Source: Klebsormidium nitens (taxonomy: Eukaryota > Streptophyta > Klebsormidiophyceae > Klebsormidiales > Klebsormidiaceae). Taken from it: a stretch of DNA of 64,000 nucleotides. Under the pieces are notes generated by a model. That model had not been told where the DNA came from, did no database searches, and saw only the letters and a program-made list of their open reading frames with translations. Position numbers and translations under genes: made by a program. This document shows, one piece after another, positions 1 through 11,959 of this stretch (position 1 is its first letter; the number at the start of each line of letters is the position of its first letter). Location of the stretch: positions 62,001-126,000 of the forward strand of contig DF237032.1 of assembly GCA_000708835.1 (NCBI GenBank). The letters run 5' to 3'.

Positions 1-3000
1 CGAGCGCCGACCCTCCAAGTCTCGCCCCCTCCGCTAACGTCGTCAATCTGCCCCGCGTTCTTCCCCCCTCTTTCCCCGCTACCCACGTGTCCTGATACAG
101 CGGGTCCTCGCCCCCCCCGCTCACTGACGCATCTTCATCCGACGCCGCGGTGCTCCCGTCCACCGACCCTTCCTCCGGCTCCCCCCCCTGCTCCGCTGGC
201 TCGTCGCTCAGCTCCCTCCCCCCCCCCGCTGCGCTCCTCCTCTTCCTCCCCCCCCTCGTCGTCGTCCTCCGACTCCCCGACCCGCCCCCGGTTCTCCAGC
301 CCATACATCAACGCGCGTTCCACGCTCCTGCCGAGGCTGCTTCCGGCGCTCCCAATCCGCCCGGATCCTTGCGGAACGTCGACAAATGCGTCTCCGCCCG
401 CCCCCCAGGAGGTGCTACCGGGCCACTCGGTCGGGACGGAGGGCCCGGGTGACTGGTGACTCGTTGGCGGAAGAGGGTTGTCCTCGTGCAACGCGGCGAG
501 CAGGCTGCGCAAACAATCAATAACTTTAAAGTGAGCCTGGCAAGCGCGCTTGTACGCTTTCGACAGCTGAGTTGGATTTGAAGAGCGGCTAACAGCTGGC
601 CTCTTCAAGTCGGCCTAAGGACCCAGTCTCACTGTCCCGCTTTAAATGTTCGACGCCCGCGGAAACCACAAAAGCGGGAAGCTTTGACGGACGGCGTCAC
701 TGAAAGCTGACGGCGCCACTACCCTGGCCAATAAGCTCTCAGAACGGAATGGCAATTCTGTACGGACAACCGGAGCCGTCTGATGAAAGTACAGGCGCGT
801 TGCAACGCCCAACGTGAATCAAAGTCGAGACGAGACCTCTAGATCGATGAATCGGGCAGCGGCTTGCCTGTAGCCGGTTACTCGTCTTGGCTGCTCTTAA
901 CCACTAATGCTAACCCAACCCGGCCCGTGGCATAGTTCCAGCTATTCAAAATTTTGTATCTAAGAACCTTTGTTCTCACCTGCGGGAAGAGCCTTTGCGG
1001 CGGATCAGGCGCAGCATGCCCTTGGAGCCGACGGTCGAGTACTGCGCGACTGCGGCCTCGTACTCCGAGAAAACGACGCGCGCCGTGTTTGTTGCCGCGT
1101 CCAGGAGCGGCTCGCCCGCCTCGCGGCGGCGGACGGAGCTGGGGGAAAAAAGTCAAACTTTCAGAAAAGTCGTGCTAAAGTGATCTTGGGAAAAGGATGG
1201 GAGTAGATTGGAGAGGAATTGCGTGTCTTCTCTTCGTTTGACAGTGACGAAAGAGAGTGGACTTGTTAGTGAAGGAGTGTGGCTATATCCAGGAAAATAA
1301 CGAGGCATGGAACCTTTCGAGAAACTACGCACGGGTGTGGCACCATCAGGGTGGGAGAGCAGCGGACCATTGACAGCAGTCTGCCAACTTGAATAACGTT
1401 GCTTGCCACGAACTGACAAGTGGAGAGGAGTGACTGGTTGGCGAAGACGTGACCAAGCAGACTCAAAGTTTGTTGTAGACAGTAAACAGATTCTCCTGCA
1501 GTCCGCTTCCTGGTGTCGGCTGTCCCTCAAAAGGCTTTCTGCAAACTTTCGTATGTCCTGTATACCTAAATTGCCTCACGTGAGGTTCGCAAAAGAAAAC
1601 CGTCGTTAAGCAACTTCTTTAAAGAGGCGGATATTTCCGCAACCAGTTCCTGCCTGAGAAGAAGCTGACCGAAAGACTCCAAGTCGAGTCCCTTGCAAGC
1701 GCGCAAGCCCCCGCTTACCTAAACACCGTAGCATGGATCGCCGCAACGCTCCTGTCCACGTTCGTGTTATTAACCTTCGGCACGAGGTGCTTGTCCGCGC
1801 GCTTCCGCAGATAGTCCTGGATCGCCCGTATGTTCCGCATGTACTTCACGTACTTGTTCCGCCGCGGATCGAGCGTCATGTACTTCGCGCGCACCGCCAT
1901 GCGCTCCAAATGCTTCGCCTCGTTGCTGATGTACACCAGAAACGGCACGATGCTCGCGTGCCGCGCCATGAGCCCCATCACAAAGTTCAAGCTCAAATGC
2001 ACGCCTTCGATAACGAGGCTTTCCCCCCGCGCCTCATACGAGCTGATCAACCGGTCCAGGTTTTCCATAACCATCTCGCTCTGCGCCTTATACCCCTTGA
2101 TCGTCATCTGGCGCTGCGTCACGCCTAACCCCCCCTCGTCCTCCTTTTCCCCCTCGACACTGCTCATGCGCTGAAGCCCTTTGCCGCTGCTCGTACGGAC
2201 AACTAGAGCGGGGTCGAGGCACTCCCCCGCGTGGTACGTTGAAGCCCAGAGGAGCGGACTCTGCTCCTGGGAAACGAAGCTGCGCATCATGTGGCGGATA
2301 GAGTCGGTGGAAACAACGGTGGTTATTCCGAGGCGGCTGGCGAGAAGTGCGGCGAGCGTGGACTTGCCGCACCCGCTCGTGCCGCACAGGAGCACCGTCA
2401 TGCTCGTGCGCCGCTCGCGCAACCTGCAAGAAGAGTGGGGGCACGATTTCAACGAATCATGGGCTACAAACCTGGCAGTCATTTTGGAAGCACTCCCGAT
2501 CATCCAATCCAACATTACCAGAGCAGGAAGGAGCCACTCTGCCACCTCTAGTTGATCGAGTAGTAGCTGATTGGCTTTATCACAGTCTTTCCAGATTGAA
2601 ACCGAAGATTTTCCGAACCAGCATCCTGCTAGAGCTTTAAGGGTATTGATTTAGCGAGCCTCCTCCTGTAGTTGTGGACTTGCAGAGATAAAGGAGCTGG
2701 TGGCTCGGAGTCCGACTCTTCAAAGGGATCCCTTTGTGGGTCCCGCCAGTGCGTTAACTTTTGCACCTTGGCTAACAGCTGACCATCATTGGAAGTATGG
2801 ACTGAATCAAAAGGCCCCATTGAGAGGGATCCCTCTTGATGATCTGAAGTGACTGGCTGCAGACAAAGCAACCGCTTGCAGGTGGTAAAGGCTTCAGTCG
2901 GAGCAACGATCACAAAGAGTCAGGGGGTACAAACGGTCTTTTCGAGTTGAGATGAGGATTGCCAGATGAAAAGGTAAAGATGTCACTGTCATTTAACCAA

Positions 3001-4343
3001 TTCGGAGTAGGCCGTTGCTCTATCGTGTAATCCAAACGAAAAAGAAATTGCACAAAATTTTTCAAATCTCTGTCCGCTAGAACATCAATCGGGTGCCTGA
3101 AACTCCTCCTATTGTTCTTTCAACATGTACAGAAGTCAGCGTTCGCTTGCCTGCAAGCTAGCTGGAAGTCCTGGCGCTGTGTAGCATTGGTGTATCCAAA
3201 CTGGCGCAGCAGCGAACAGACCGCCACCTCAAAGTCGGCCCGCCGCATCCAAATTGTGGGCCCCTCGCGCCGGAGCACCGTCCAGGAGGGAGAGGGATCC
3301 CCCTCAGTCGGCTCCCCTGGGGCCTCTGGCGGGGGGGAGCTTCGGGACGAGGCGGGTTCTGAAGGTAGCCCCTCAAAGTAGACCTGAATGAGGGGGTAGT
3401 GGTGTCATGGGCAGCTGAGACAAAAACACTGAAAAGAAGAAATGCAGATAATTGTCACACACTGTGACAAATATGCACTCGTACACATCAACTCTAAAAA
3501 CTCTCATTGCTTATTGATGTCTTATTGTCTTTTCTTCGTGCCGTCCATTTTTGAGGCTGGTCTGTTGCTGTGGGGTACATTTGCCCGACGCTCCAACTCG
3601 CTGTTTCTTCCTTACCAGCTCAGATATGCAATGTCTCATCCTAGAACACATAGTCTGTGAACATCACCTCAACAAAACTCTTAGTCAACTTTCCCCAAAC
3701 AACATAGTCTTCACACCTTGTGCTTCGCGTGTGTGTCCCCGTTTTGTTCACTCTCCCCGACCGCTTCAGTCTCTGGGGCCCCGTTGTTCTCGTCCGCGTC
3801 TGGTCCAGGAACGCCCGCGAGCCACTTCCCTTTCCGAAGACGCGCATGGAAGCTGGGCGTTCGCAACTGCTCAACGGTAGAGACCTTCGCAAGATAGTCG
3901 ACTTTCTGCACTGCCCCCAAACCGTTGAACCCCGCCAATTGCCCCTCACGTTCGCTATCAAGGGTTCGAACCCTCAAGACATGGCCATTTGCTATGGCAC
4001 CGGCTTTGTCCTGACCTTGGTCTTCCCTTCTTAAGAACGGATGCGGTCTTTTGCTTGGTGAATGCGACTCGCTGTTTCTCTGTGGGGCAATCTGCACATT
4101 GCAATTGGCTCCACTCTCTGTCCACTGGCTTTCTCCTCCATGCTTTGGCCATTCCCCTGCAGTATCGAGCAACTTAAATAAACGCTGTGTGATCTTGTGT
4201 GCATAGCGCACTTTCACGCCCATCAGCGTCAACACCATCTGTAGCATGGGGCGGGCATACTGGGGGCCAGACTTGGAAGAAGTGCTGCCATTTGAGTCCT
4301 GGAGCAATATGTACAACACGGGGTCCCCCTCCTGCTCCCCCAT
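1..4343 (-). CDS. LPA1: LPA1-type P-loop NTPase (2-phosphoglycerate kinase-like), 3' end beyond window
   Basis: Five exons read right to left: 4343-3717, 3383-3151, 2423-1719, 1138-980 and 504 to the window edge; all phases join. The first exon holds the family N-terminus (VLYILLQD, then [20 protein letters not shown]). Exon 3 holds Walker A GTSGCGKS at about residues 301-308, the [12 protein letters not shown] and [15 protein letters not shown] motifs and the [15 protein letters not shown] block seen in plant LPA1 proteins. Family knowledge: LPA1 affects seed phytic acid and resembles archaeal 2-phosphoglycerate kinase; its true substrate is not settled. Intron 2 uses a GC donor (3150-3149). 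The last exon is acidic and low in complexity; the open frame stops at 135, but another frame carries the expected acidic tail beyond a 10-C run at 218-227. The start is the first ATG in frame with the conserved block. Confidence 0.88.
218..227. repeat. 10-C homopolymer where the LPA1 reading frame changes
   Basis: A run of ten C bases (ten G in the coding sense) inside the last visible LPA1 exon. Before it the coding frame reads an acidic stretch ([13 protein letters not shown]). After it that frame becomes arginine/glycine-rich and stops at 135, while a shifted frame reads [16 protein letters not shown] and stays open to base 1. A sequencing length error or a real indel are the simplest explanations. 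Confidence 0.6.
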
Positions 4344-5908
4344 TATCACTCTCTAAGTACACACTTCGAAAGATTTCAAGGCTCCTAACACCGACAGCCC
4401 CAGAACTCCCTCAACCTCTGCGGAGAGCTCTCCTGGAAGCATGACAACCAGTTTCTTGCAGAATTGAGGCTCGTCATGAGCTGAATTCCCAAAGAGTTTG
4501 ACACTTGGGGCCTCCAATTGAAGGAAGCGAGCACAGGCGCCATTGCCAGTACTTGCAACCTGCACAGGCTGCAGCTAGGTAGAATGCACAGGAAATTCTC
4601 ATTGTAAAAGGCTACATGCAGGCTTCAGAGCGATCTGCGCGCGCGCTTGGCTCGCAACCGCAGCGACGGTTCCGGAGGCACATGCATGTCAAGGAACATA
4701 CGCGACGGAACGGAACTGCCGGACGGGCGCGCCTGTGTGCGGCACGCCGCGGCCGGGCGCTAGCTGCGCCGCGCGTGTATACCTAGTACGTACGTACCTA
4801 CTTGGAGAGTCGACATGTGATGATGTATAATAGGACGATCGACAAACATACTGGAAGATTCAGCTATGTAATCCTGGTGCAAGAACTTGCAATAGTCGTC
4901 GATGGCGAGAAGAAGCTGAGTGTCATGGGAATCATTCACTAGACCTGCATTTTCATGATCGATCCTTTGCTACCATAGCATGTATGAGTGCAGGACATAA
5001 GGTCAGATAGAGCCTATCTTCGTATATGGCCGCGATGCAAATGCTACTGCTACAGTACCCACGGTGGCTTGTCACATTTGCAAAAGACAACTTTGACAAC
5101 TGGTGGCAACGCCCAGAAAAGGTATCAGATTCGCACCTTCTAAACACGACTGTTAATATTGAATCAGGGAGGTTCGAGAGGCACCCAACTTGTTTTGTGA
5201 ACGTACTACAATTGGTATACCTATACCTTAGGTTGCCAGCCAGTAAGCTGTAACTATCGACTCGTTACCTGTTTGACCACCAGTCGGCTTGGTGGGGGTA
5301 CGGTGCTCCATGCCGCACGAATCGCTTCTGAAACATGGTTCAAAGCGGATCAACTTCCTTCGCTAATGCATCCAATTTTTGCATCCATTACTGCCCTGCC
5401 TCTTTCACCATTTCAGACATCAAGGAGTAGCCCCGATTGAGCAACCAGAACCCTGACAAAGTTTTTTGAAAATCGACCATTCTCTTTAAAATGCAAGACA
5501 CGATGTCGACAGTCCAAAAGACTTCCTCTGAGCAGGCACTCAGTTCTAAAGTGCCAGCAGATGCGAGGACTTCGCACCGAGTGCTTTACCAAATGTGTCC
5601 GGTACTCAGCAGGAAAAGCAGACAGACGACCGTTCATGAAAAGAAACTCACTTTTGAGAACCAGATTGTGTCTTAGCCAGGTCACAGAACCAAAACCGGG
5701 TCACACAACTGAGCTAGAGGGAGCAGCACCAAGTCGGAAAGTGAACGAACCACAGAGTCTATGCCAAATCAAACTGATTGTTGCAAGAAACTTTCTATTT
5801 ACTCCTTCAGGAAGAAAGACAAACGCACCAGATGTTTCACTCGGTTGAGCCACGGTTCGACCTTCACTCGCGGCGCATGAGCCCGGCAGTGCGCAGGCGC
5901 CGAGACAA
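4344..5908. other. Intergenic: LPA1 promoter side and VMA12 3' flank
   Basis: No gene could be supported here. Open frames are short and lack exon-like splice partners. The part at about 4620-4830 is rich in CG steps and short palindromes, including repeats of GTACGTAC near 4786-4798 and alternating GCGC near 4638. LPA1 regulatory sequence should lie at the left side and VMA12 polyadenylation signals at the right side, but no specific site stands out. Confidence 0.6.
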
Positions 5909-8086
5909 TCACGCGCTGCGGATGATGAAGAGCAACGTCTCCAGCAGCATCCCCAGCATGATGCCCACCACGCCGCCCAGCTGGTGCTGCAAAAACGACG
6001 TGGACGCAGCTCCGTCAGCCACGTGGCAGCTCGAGAGCGGTGGAGTACTGCCCGGCACCGTGAGACCATGCGCAGCCTGACTCGTTCTCCGCATGAGAAA
6101 GACATCAAACAAAGACGGGGGAAAAGTAGATTCTATCAGACCCACTTATGATCCGCTATCGCGTTGCGCGAGGACCGAAGATTGGAACGATTAGCCGGGA
6201 GTCTTCGGACTTTGGGAGTCCCCTCATGGAACAGGTCCGATATCGGTTGCCCTGCAAAGCTCTTGTGCACATCCGCTGTGGAGGAATGTCTTCATGAAGT
6301 GTCATAATGTGTCCATGGACGAAAAGTGTAAAGAAGGTTGCACGGGCTGCTTAGGCGAGCGAGGGACGTTTGTGAAATCTATACGGGGCAGCATGGGAGT
6401 CCTCACCAGCGTGTAGTCGTGAGGGAAGAGTGCTCGCAGGAAGTAGTATCCGCAGGCATAGCCCGTGCCCATGGTAAATATGACGTGGAGACCTGCAAAC
6501 ACGACCACAGAAGCCGTCAGGCAACTCAAAATGGTCGGAAAGAACTCTTGAATCGAGACTCGGTGATCTCCAACCCTTGCGATGTTGTCTGGACGATCAG
6601 AGCGGATCCCTCGAAATGTTCAGCTTCAAGATCAATGCTTTGCACGGTGTAAACTCTCTCTCGAAAATAAGGACTTTGGTCACAGTAAGTAAAGGGCGCC
6701 GTCACACAAGCTCGACGAACGAGCGAACTCGTTGACCTGCCTGACTTGGTTCGTGCGCCCGAGTTCAAGTTAGCCAAGAGCAGCGAGGTTCGAACTTCAA
6801 AGGATCGGTATCTACAGCGATCTAGAACCTAAACTTTGGCAATCAACACATGGTAAGGCCTCAACATGAAACTGAAAGGGACTTTGCACAACTTCAAATC
6901 CTTCCTCAAAGAGCTGCCAACTCTGTTGTAAGGCTCACCCAGACCCAGCTGCTCCTTGTATGTTGCAAACGGCACCCGTTCCGCCTCCTCCCTCTGCTTT
7001 TTAGTCACATCCCGGACCAGCTCCGCATACTCGCGTTCTTCCGCCTCGGTGCGCAGCTTCGCTAAGCGAGCCTCCAAGGCCTTGCTCTGTGTGGGACCAC
7101 GTTGAGTTGTCAGTCAACAATCCGATCAAAGCTCAGCCAAAAGTCCCGCCGATGCTGCTTCAAATGTCGCGATGGCAGAATCCCCTGGGGTTGTATACAT
7201 ACCTTTCGCACGTCGAGCATATACAGATGAGAAGAGTTTCGTGGAGCCGAGAGCTCTGCTTTAAGGAGTTCACTTAGAGCCATCATTGTCAACCAGATAG
7301 AGATCTATCACGGATTTTGGATCCAAACGAAAGCGCTCGTTATACCTCTCATTATTCAGAAATATTCAGACATATCCAGACATCATGAAGCCACACAATT
7401 TGCAAGGCTTTCTCACCCGTTGGCGGGGTGGTGGGCTGACTAGGTGAGGACTGGCCCCCTGAAGCACCTGATGCAGATACGGCCCAGCCCTATCCTTCTC
7501 CTCTTCCCGAAGACTCTGGCAAAGTGTGCGCAGCAAAGGGTAGGGCACTAGGGCGGAATCGTCATCCAGGAGCGGAACAAGCTGAGCGCCAATGTCAGAG
7601 GGTAGGGAGGAGAGGACGATGGCGTCTGAGAGCAGGCTGCGAGTGAGAGAGGCAACATGAGAGACTTGGCGCTGTGATATGTGCCAGTGTGAAGACATGG
7701 ACTCCTAACTGCCAAACATGCTGATTGAGTAACTGAGAAAGGGGCAGAGCGCCCAATGTTTTGAAACACCTGAAGACGTTAGCAAGTGCATTGAATAAGA
7801 GATGAACTGTTGAGTGTGACAGTCAACGCTCAGAGCTGTCATCAGCTTGCCTACTGCGGGTACGCATTGTACCACTTAAAGTATGAAGACCTGCAAGTGC
7901 AAAGAGATGAACTATCTCGGAACTTCCATTACAAGCAGCTGATACAAGATCATTCACATGGGGTGAGAGCCTCCGGCAAACGATGCTATAGATCTTGCGG
8001 TGGTGCATGAGGAGCTCTCATGCAATTGGCACTTACTCGCGGATCTTTGGAGTCTGCTTGAAGACGAGGCCCTTCGATTCCGCCAT
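5909..8086 (-). CDS. VMA12: V-ATPase assembly factor VMA12/TMEM199-like
   Basis: Five exons: 8086-8037, 7636-7417, 7086-6939, 6492-6407 and 5986-5909, closing in frame as 193 residues. Family role: an ER membrane protein that helps assemble the V0 sector of the vacuolar H+-ATPase. The N-terminus (MAESKGLVFKQTPKIR) joins at a strong GTAAGT donor to LLSDAIVLSSLP. A charged helical segment follows (SKALEARLAKLRTEAEER, then EYAELVRDVT, KEQLGLG). Two hydrophobic segments end the protein: HVIFTMGTGYACGYYFLRAL (about 142-161) and GGVVGIMLGMLLETLLFII, with a short cytosolic end. This matches plant VMA12 order and length. An ATG at 7698 also opens this frame but would lose the conserved start. A possible exon at 7304-7203 is omitted because homologues join directly across it. 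Confidence 0.85.
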
Positions 8087-8642
8087 TCTTCTCCCAGGCG
8101 TTGAATACAAGCACAATTGCTCGCCCTCAAAGGGAAAGGTGAAGCGCCACCAGTTCTTTCCGAGTGCCACAGATCAATCAAAGCCAACGTAAGTCGCCGT
8201 ATCCGCGACGCGCCACAGAACGATCAGCAGGTCCCATCTGACAGCATTGATGCCAAAGGAAGGGGTCACAGAGGACAGGGGCTCCCGGCATAGTGGCCAC
8301 TCCTTGCCAACCAGCCGCCCAAATTGGCGTTGCTGATTCACAGTTTCTGCAAATTCAGTATGGTGGCAAGCATGTGATCAGGCCTGTAACCTTGCTGTTG
8401 GATATCTCCCCTCGGTTGACACTCCCGGTGTCAGAGGTCACCCCAAGCGGGTGTCTGAAGTGGCCGGTTCACCTTCTCCAAGTATAAATTCCAGACAAAA
8501 TTTGTCAGACCCGATTCTCTAAACTCACCCTTCAAAGTTTCAACGTGGAGATTGTCCTGAAAAGTGGTGGTGCGCGTTCACAGACAGTTCATTGTTTCTC
8601 AGAGTCAGAGTCAGGGAGACGCTGCGTTTCTATCCCAATGTC
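8087..8642. promoter_or_regulatory. Divergent promoter region of VMA12 and translin
   Basis: 556 bp between two start codons pointing away from each other. No coding signal crosses it. The region must hold both 5' untranslated segments. No clear TATA box or named element was seen. Several TGTC/GACA-type short repeats occur at 8400-8460 without clear meaning. Confidence 0.45.
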
Positions 8643-11061
8643 ATGATGGCCGACTCTGGTAGAGACGGGGCAAGCAACGAGGAAGACATCCTGACTTTGT
8701 TCGAAGGCTTTCGTGGTGAATTGGAGGCCAGCAATGCTGTCCGTGAGGAGATCAAAGCGGTCAGTCAGAGCATGGATGCCGAGACCCGCAAGATGCAGGC
8801 GGCACTGATGGGGATTCATGCGGGGACGGATGAAGCAGGTTAGTGCCAATGAAGTTAATCTCTGTTTCCTTGGGCAGGGTCTCACTTTGCTATAAGGTTT
8901 GCTTGGCCCTGATTGAAAGGGTGGTGCATCGTTGGGGTAGCTCAATTCTGGGCTCTACGAGGTCAAAGAGGCAGAATTGCACTTGAGTACAACATATGCA
9001 TGGCTGCCACCTCTCTTTACACAGTGATTGGTCCGATTGAAACAGTTCGTCCAGATGCCAGCTTGGGCGTACGTTATTCTCAAGCGTTATTATTCGTCAA
9101 CTGATTGACCTGTAACCTTCATGACTTTCCGCTCAGATGGCTATTGCTTTTTCCTTAACATATCCTAATCACTTTCTACTGATCACAATACTGATGATGA
9201 ATAGTTCAAGTCATGACTGGCTATTCAACTTTCACCCTTTGCAACATTGTCGCAATCAACGTTTCATTTGGGAGAGCTTTGAATGTGAGCTTCTTGACTT
9301 TCCAGTGGCAAGTGCGGTTGCGAAAGTCCGCGAGCACCTAGAGCCCCTGCGCACCCTGAATGCTCAACTGGCGGCGATCATGAAGCAGCACCCAGGGCAG
9401 TACTACAGGTAGGCTGCGGCGATCCTGGCGAGTGACGCTCTTTTTAAAACCTCACCGTATGTCTCCTTCTGTTTCGCGCAGTCGCTTGTACATGATCACA
9501 GTGGCCAATGAAGACTTTGAAGAGCAGTGTACTGGCTAACCTCTTTCTTTCACTGTCCTGTGGAAAAGTGGCACAAGTGGCACGAAGAATTTCACCAATC
9601 CTATGCTCCTAATTCCCCAGGTATCATGACATCTGGCGGCACGTCCACACCAGCTGTGCTTTTCTAGTGGCGTTTGTGCACTGGCTGGAACACGGGACGC
9701 TGCTGACGCACGCACAAGTGGAGTCCGAGCTTCAATGTGAGTCCCCCCCTGGCCCTGCATGACTGGGAAAGTTTCGACGAGGTTATTTTGACCAGGTTTA
9801 TCACGTTTGGGAGATTTTTTGCCAGTGACGGATATTCAGAGTGACACGTTGATATTCTGTATGGACCCATGAGGGCAGCCCAGTTCTTCTTGAAGTTAAA
9901 ACTCATTAATTCACACACAGTTTCAGCTCCCTGCCGGAAAACGCCGCAGGGCATTTTCTTATTGTGTCTGTGATTGTTTGTTCTGTGTTGGTCGGCAGAT
10001 TGGGCCAATAGGGATGCAACTAATGCCGTTACGTGTCTTGCATCATCTGAAGATTGCGAAGACGCAAGACCTTTTACACATCCCTGACGTCAGTGTCATC
10101 TCTCCTCTTCAGTGCGGCATGAGGAGTTCGGGATAGACCTGGAGGACTACCTCGTGGGGGTATGCAGCGTCTCCAATGAAATGGTGCGTTGTCCCGCCTT
10201 CTTCCCCTCAGTCGTCATACTTTAGCAGCGATTGAAGCTTGACAGCTTGAATCCCTGGTGAGAAACCGGTGCACAGGAGCCGGCAAAAGCTGCCAATCAT
10301 TTTGGGCTATCGCAACCATTAGATTTCGCACCAGCTGGACTTGCTAATCTCTTCGCTTGAACTCTAGGTCCTGTGGTCCCGACTTCGAGACAGGTGCATG
10401 CTTCCAGCTTGCTGCCTTCCGTTCCAGAAACATCCTTTGTTTGCACAATTGGCTTGTCATCTTATTCGTCCTTCCCGTGCAGCCCCGCTACGTGGTCAAC
10501 CGGGTCACAGCTGGCGACTATGACTGTCCGGCCAAGGTGGCGTCTTTTCTTAGCGACCTATACGCAGCCTTTAGGCTGCTAAACCTGCGAAATGACTTCC
10601 TCCGGAAAAGATTCGACGGTGAGTAAAAACTTCGATATGAATCTGTTCGAGAGAACTCTTCAGAAGTCTCAAACACGATTGCCGCCGCCACTGTTTCTTG
10701 TGGGCTTACAAGGATTCGCTCGTGCCCTCCGCTCTTATCGTGTACTCTCGTTGTCTTGCAAGCAATCAGAAGTGCCTGATTAGAACTTATCGAAAATGTC
10801 TGGTTAGCTTTCTCGTTTCCTCGATCTTGGTTCTTGCAAGCAATCGACACTGTCTGGTTAGAATCTCGATGCTAGCTATGTATGCACAACGCAATACTCG
10901 CTTCCGGGACAGGTGGGTCCATAGCTTACTCATGAAGCACTTTGTCGTCATGCAATTTGTTCCTTGCGATTCCAGGCCTCAAGTATGATTTGAAGCGAGT
11001 CGAGGAGGTGCTATACGACGTCAAAATACGAGGGCTGCAGTCTCGAAGTCAGCCCGGATGA
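8643..11061 (+). CDS. TSN: Translin
   Basis: Six exons: 8643-8838, 9306-9408, 9621-9736, 10113-10183, 10483-10618 and 10976-11061, giving 235 residues, close to the family length of about 228. Translin is an octameric single-stranded RNA/DNA-binding protein; with TRAX it forms the C3PO endoribonuclease involved in small-RNA and tRNA processing. Recognised segments in order: KVREHLEPLRTLN, QYYRYHDIWRHVHTSCAFLV, the conserved LEDYLVGVCSVSNEM, PRYVVNRVTAGDYDCP, FRLLNLRNDFLRKRFDGLKY and VEEVLYDVKIRG. A second ATG follows at 8646. An in-frame ATG at 8592 would add 17 residues with no family support. Divergent with VMA12 and convergent with NAF1; no TRAX partner gene is in the window. Confidence 0.93.
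10750..10870. repeat. Short direct repeat inside translin intron 5
   Basis: The words CTTGCAAGCAATC and TGTCTGGTTAG or close variants each appear about twice, about 60-80 bases apart. The arrangement suggests one small tandem duplication with drift. No coding meaning is seen. Confidence 0.5.
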
Positions 11062-11959
11062 TTGTCGTCCTTGTGTAGATAGAGAGGACGTTAGTGCGGA
11101 GTGGAAAGGGAAAGAGGACGGACCATCATGACACTGATACCCTCGTGCGCGCACCTTTTCACAGCGCAAGTATTAGTCAGCCGGCATAAGCAGCTGGTGA
11201 TAGTCCAACATGTGGCAAAGTCACATACACGCATGTTTAGAAACGACCTCCTAGCTACACAAAGCCTGCAGGAGATTTGGACAACATGACTAGGACTCAC
11301 GTAACGAATGATACAGCTTGATTTAGCTATTCATACTTGCATCCAGATTGGTCTCATGCACAGTCCGATCCGCGTGGCGCCGCGCTGGCAGATCATTGCA
11401 TCTTCGTTTGCAGTCCACTGAGCGATCGAACAAAATCTATGTCAAACTTAGCCTAATTGTAAATATAAGCTAGTACTAAGGGCGATCATTGTAGAGGCCG
11501 GCCATATGCACGTACAGCTCATGATATGTACGTACACGCGCGTACTAGTGATGCATCATGTTGCATTGAATATAATTATGGCAATTAATAGGGCCGGTTA
11601 ATTGAATATACTAGCCTCAAACCTTGAAAGCGCCCGGCCCATGCATGGAATGGTGCGTGGCCAGCTCCGCCTCGGCTCCCAGATGCGACGGTCCCGTTCG
11701 AAGGGCATCTGCATAAAGTTCGTATGCCAACGCTATAGGCTGGCATGCAAATTTCAACATCTGATATGGCCGATTGCTTAAGTAATTGGGCGTCACGGTG
11801 CTCAAAGTCATTATACTCCTTTTAACCATCAAACACAGACACAAATAAAGTCCTGTCATGCCGTTACCTTAATCCTCGCCTATACGGGTCGGGCCAAGCT
11901 GGACCCCTTTTTATGAGAATCTTTGCGAACCGGTCGCTCTAAGCTAGCCCTCCAGGGGT
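11062..11959. other. Convergent spacer between translin and NAF1
   Basis: No gene is supported. The stretch at about 11490-11600 is dense in perfect short palindromes, such as TGTACGTACA and TGATGCATCA, with blocks of AT-rich sequence. Both flanking genes end here, so it should hold two polyadenylation regions. Confidence 0.55.

Noticed and set aside
3960-3975. tRNA-like T-loop word GGTTCGAACC
   Set aside because: It lies in the LPA1 first exon, and no acceptor stem, D-arm or anticodon arm can be folded around it on either strand.
7203-7304. Possible extra VMA12 exon (LSELLKAELSAPRNSSHLYM)
   Set aside because: Phase-compatible, but homologues join PPRQR directly to the helix SKALEARLAKLR, so the exon would insert an unsupported segment.
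7637-7698. ATG at 7698 as the VMA12 start (MSSHWHISQRQ)
   Set aside because: The exon at 8086-8037 with a strong donor and the acceptor at 7637 give a better N-terminus; the 7698 frame is preceded by a stop and lacks family similarity.
8592-8642. Upstream in-frame ATG for translin
   Set aside because: Adds 17 residues with no counterpart in translins; ATG at 8643 is closer to the conserved start.
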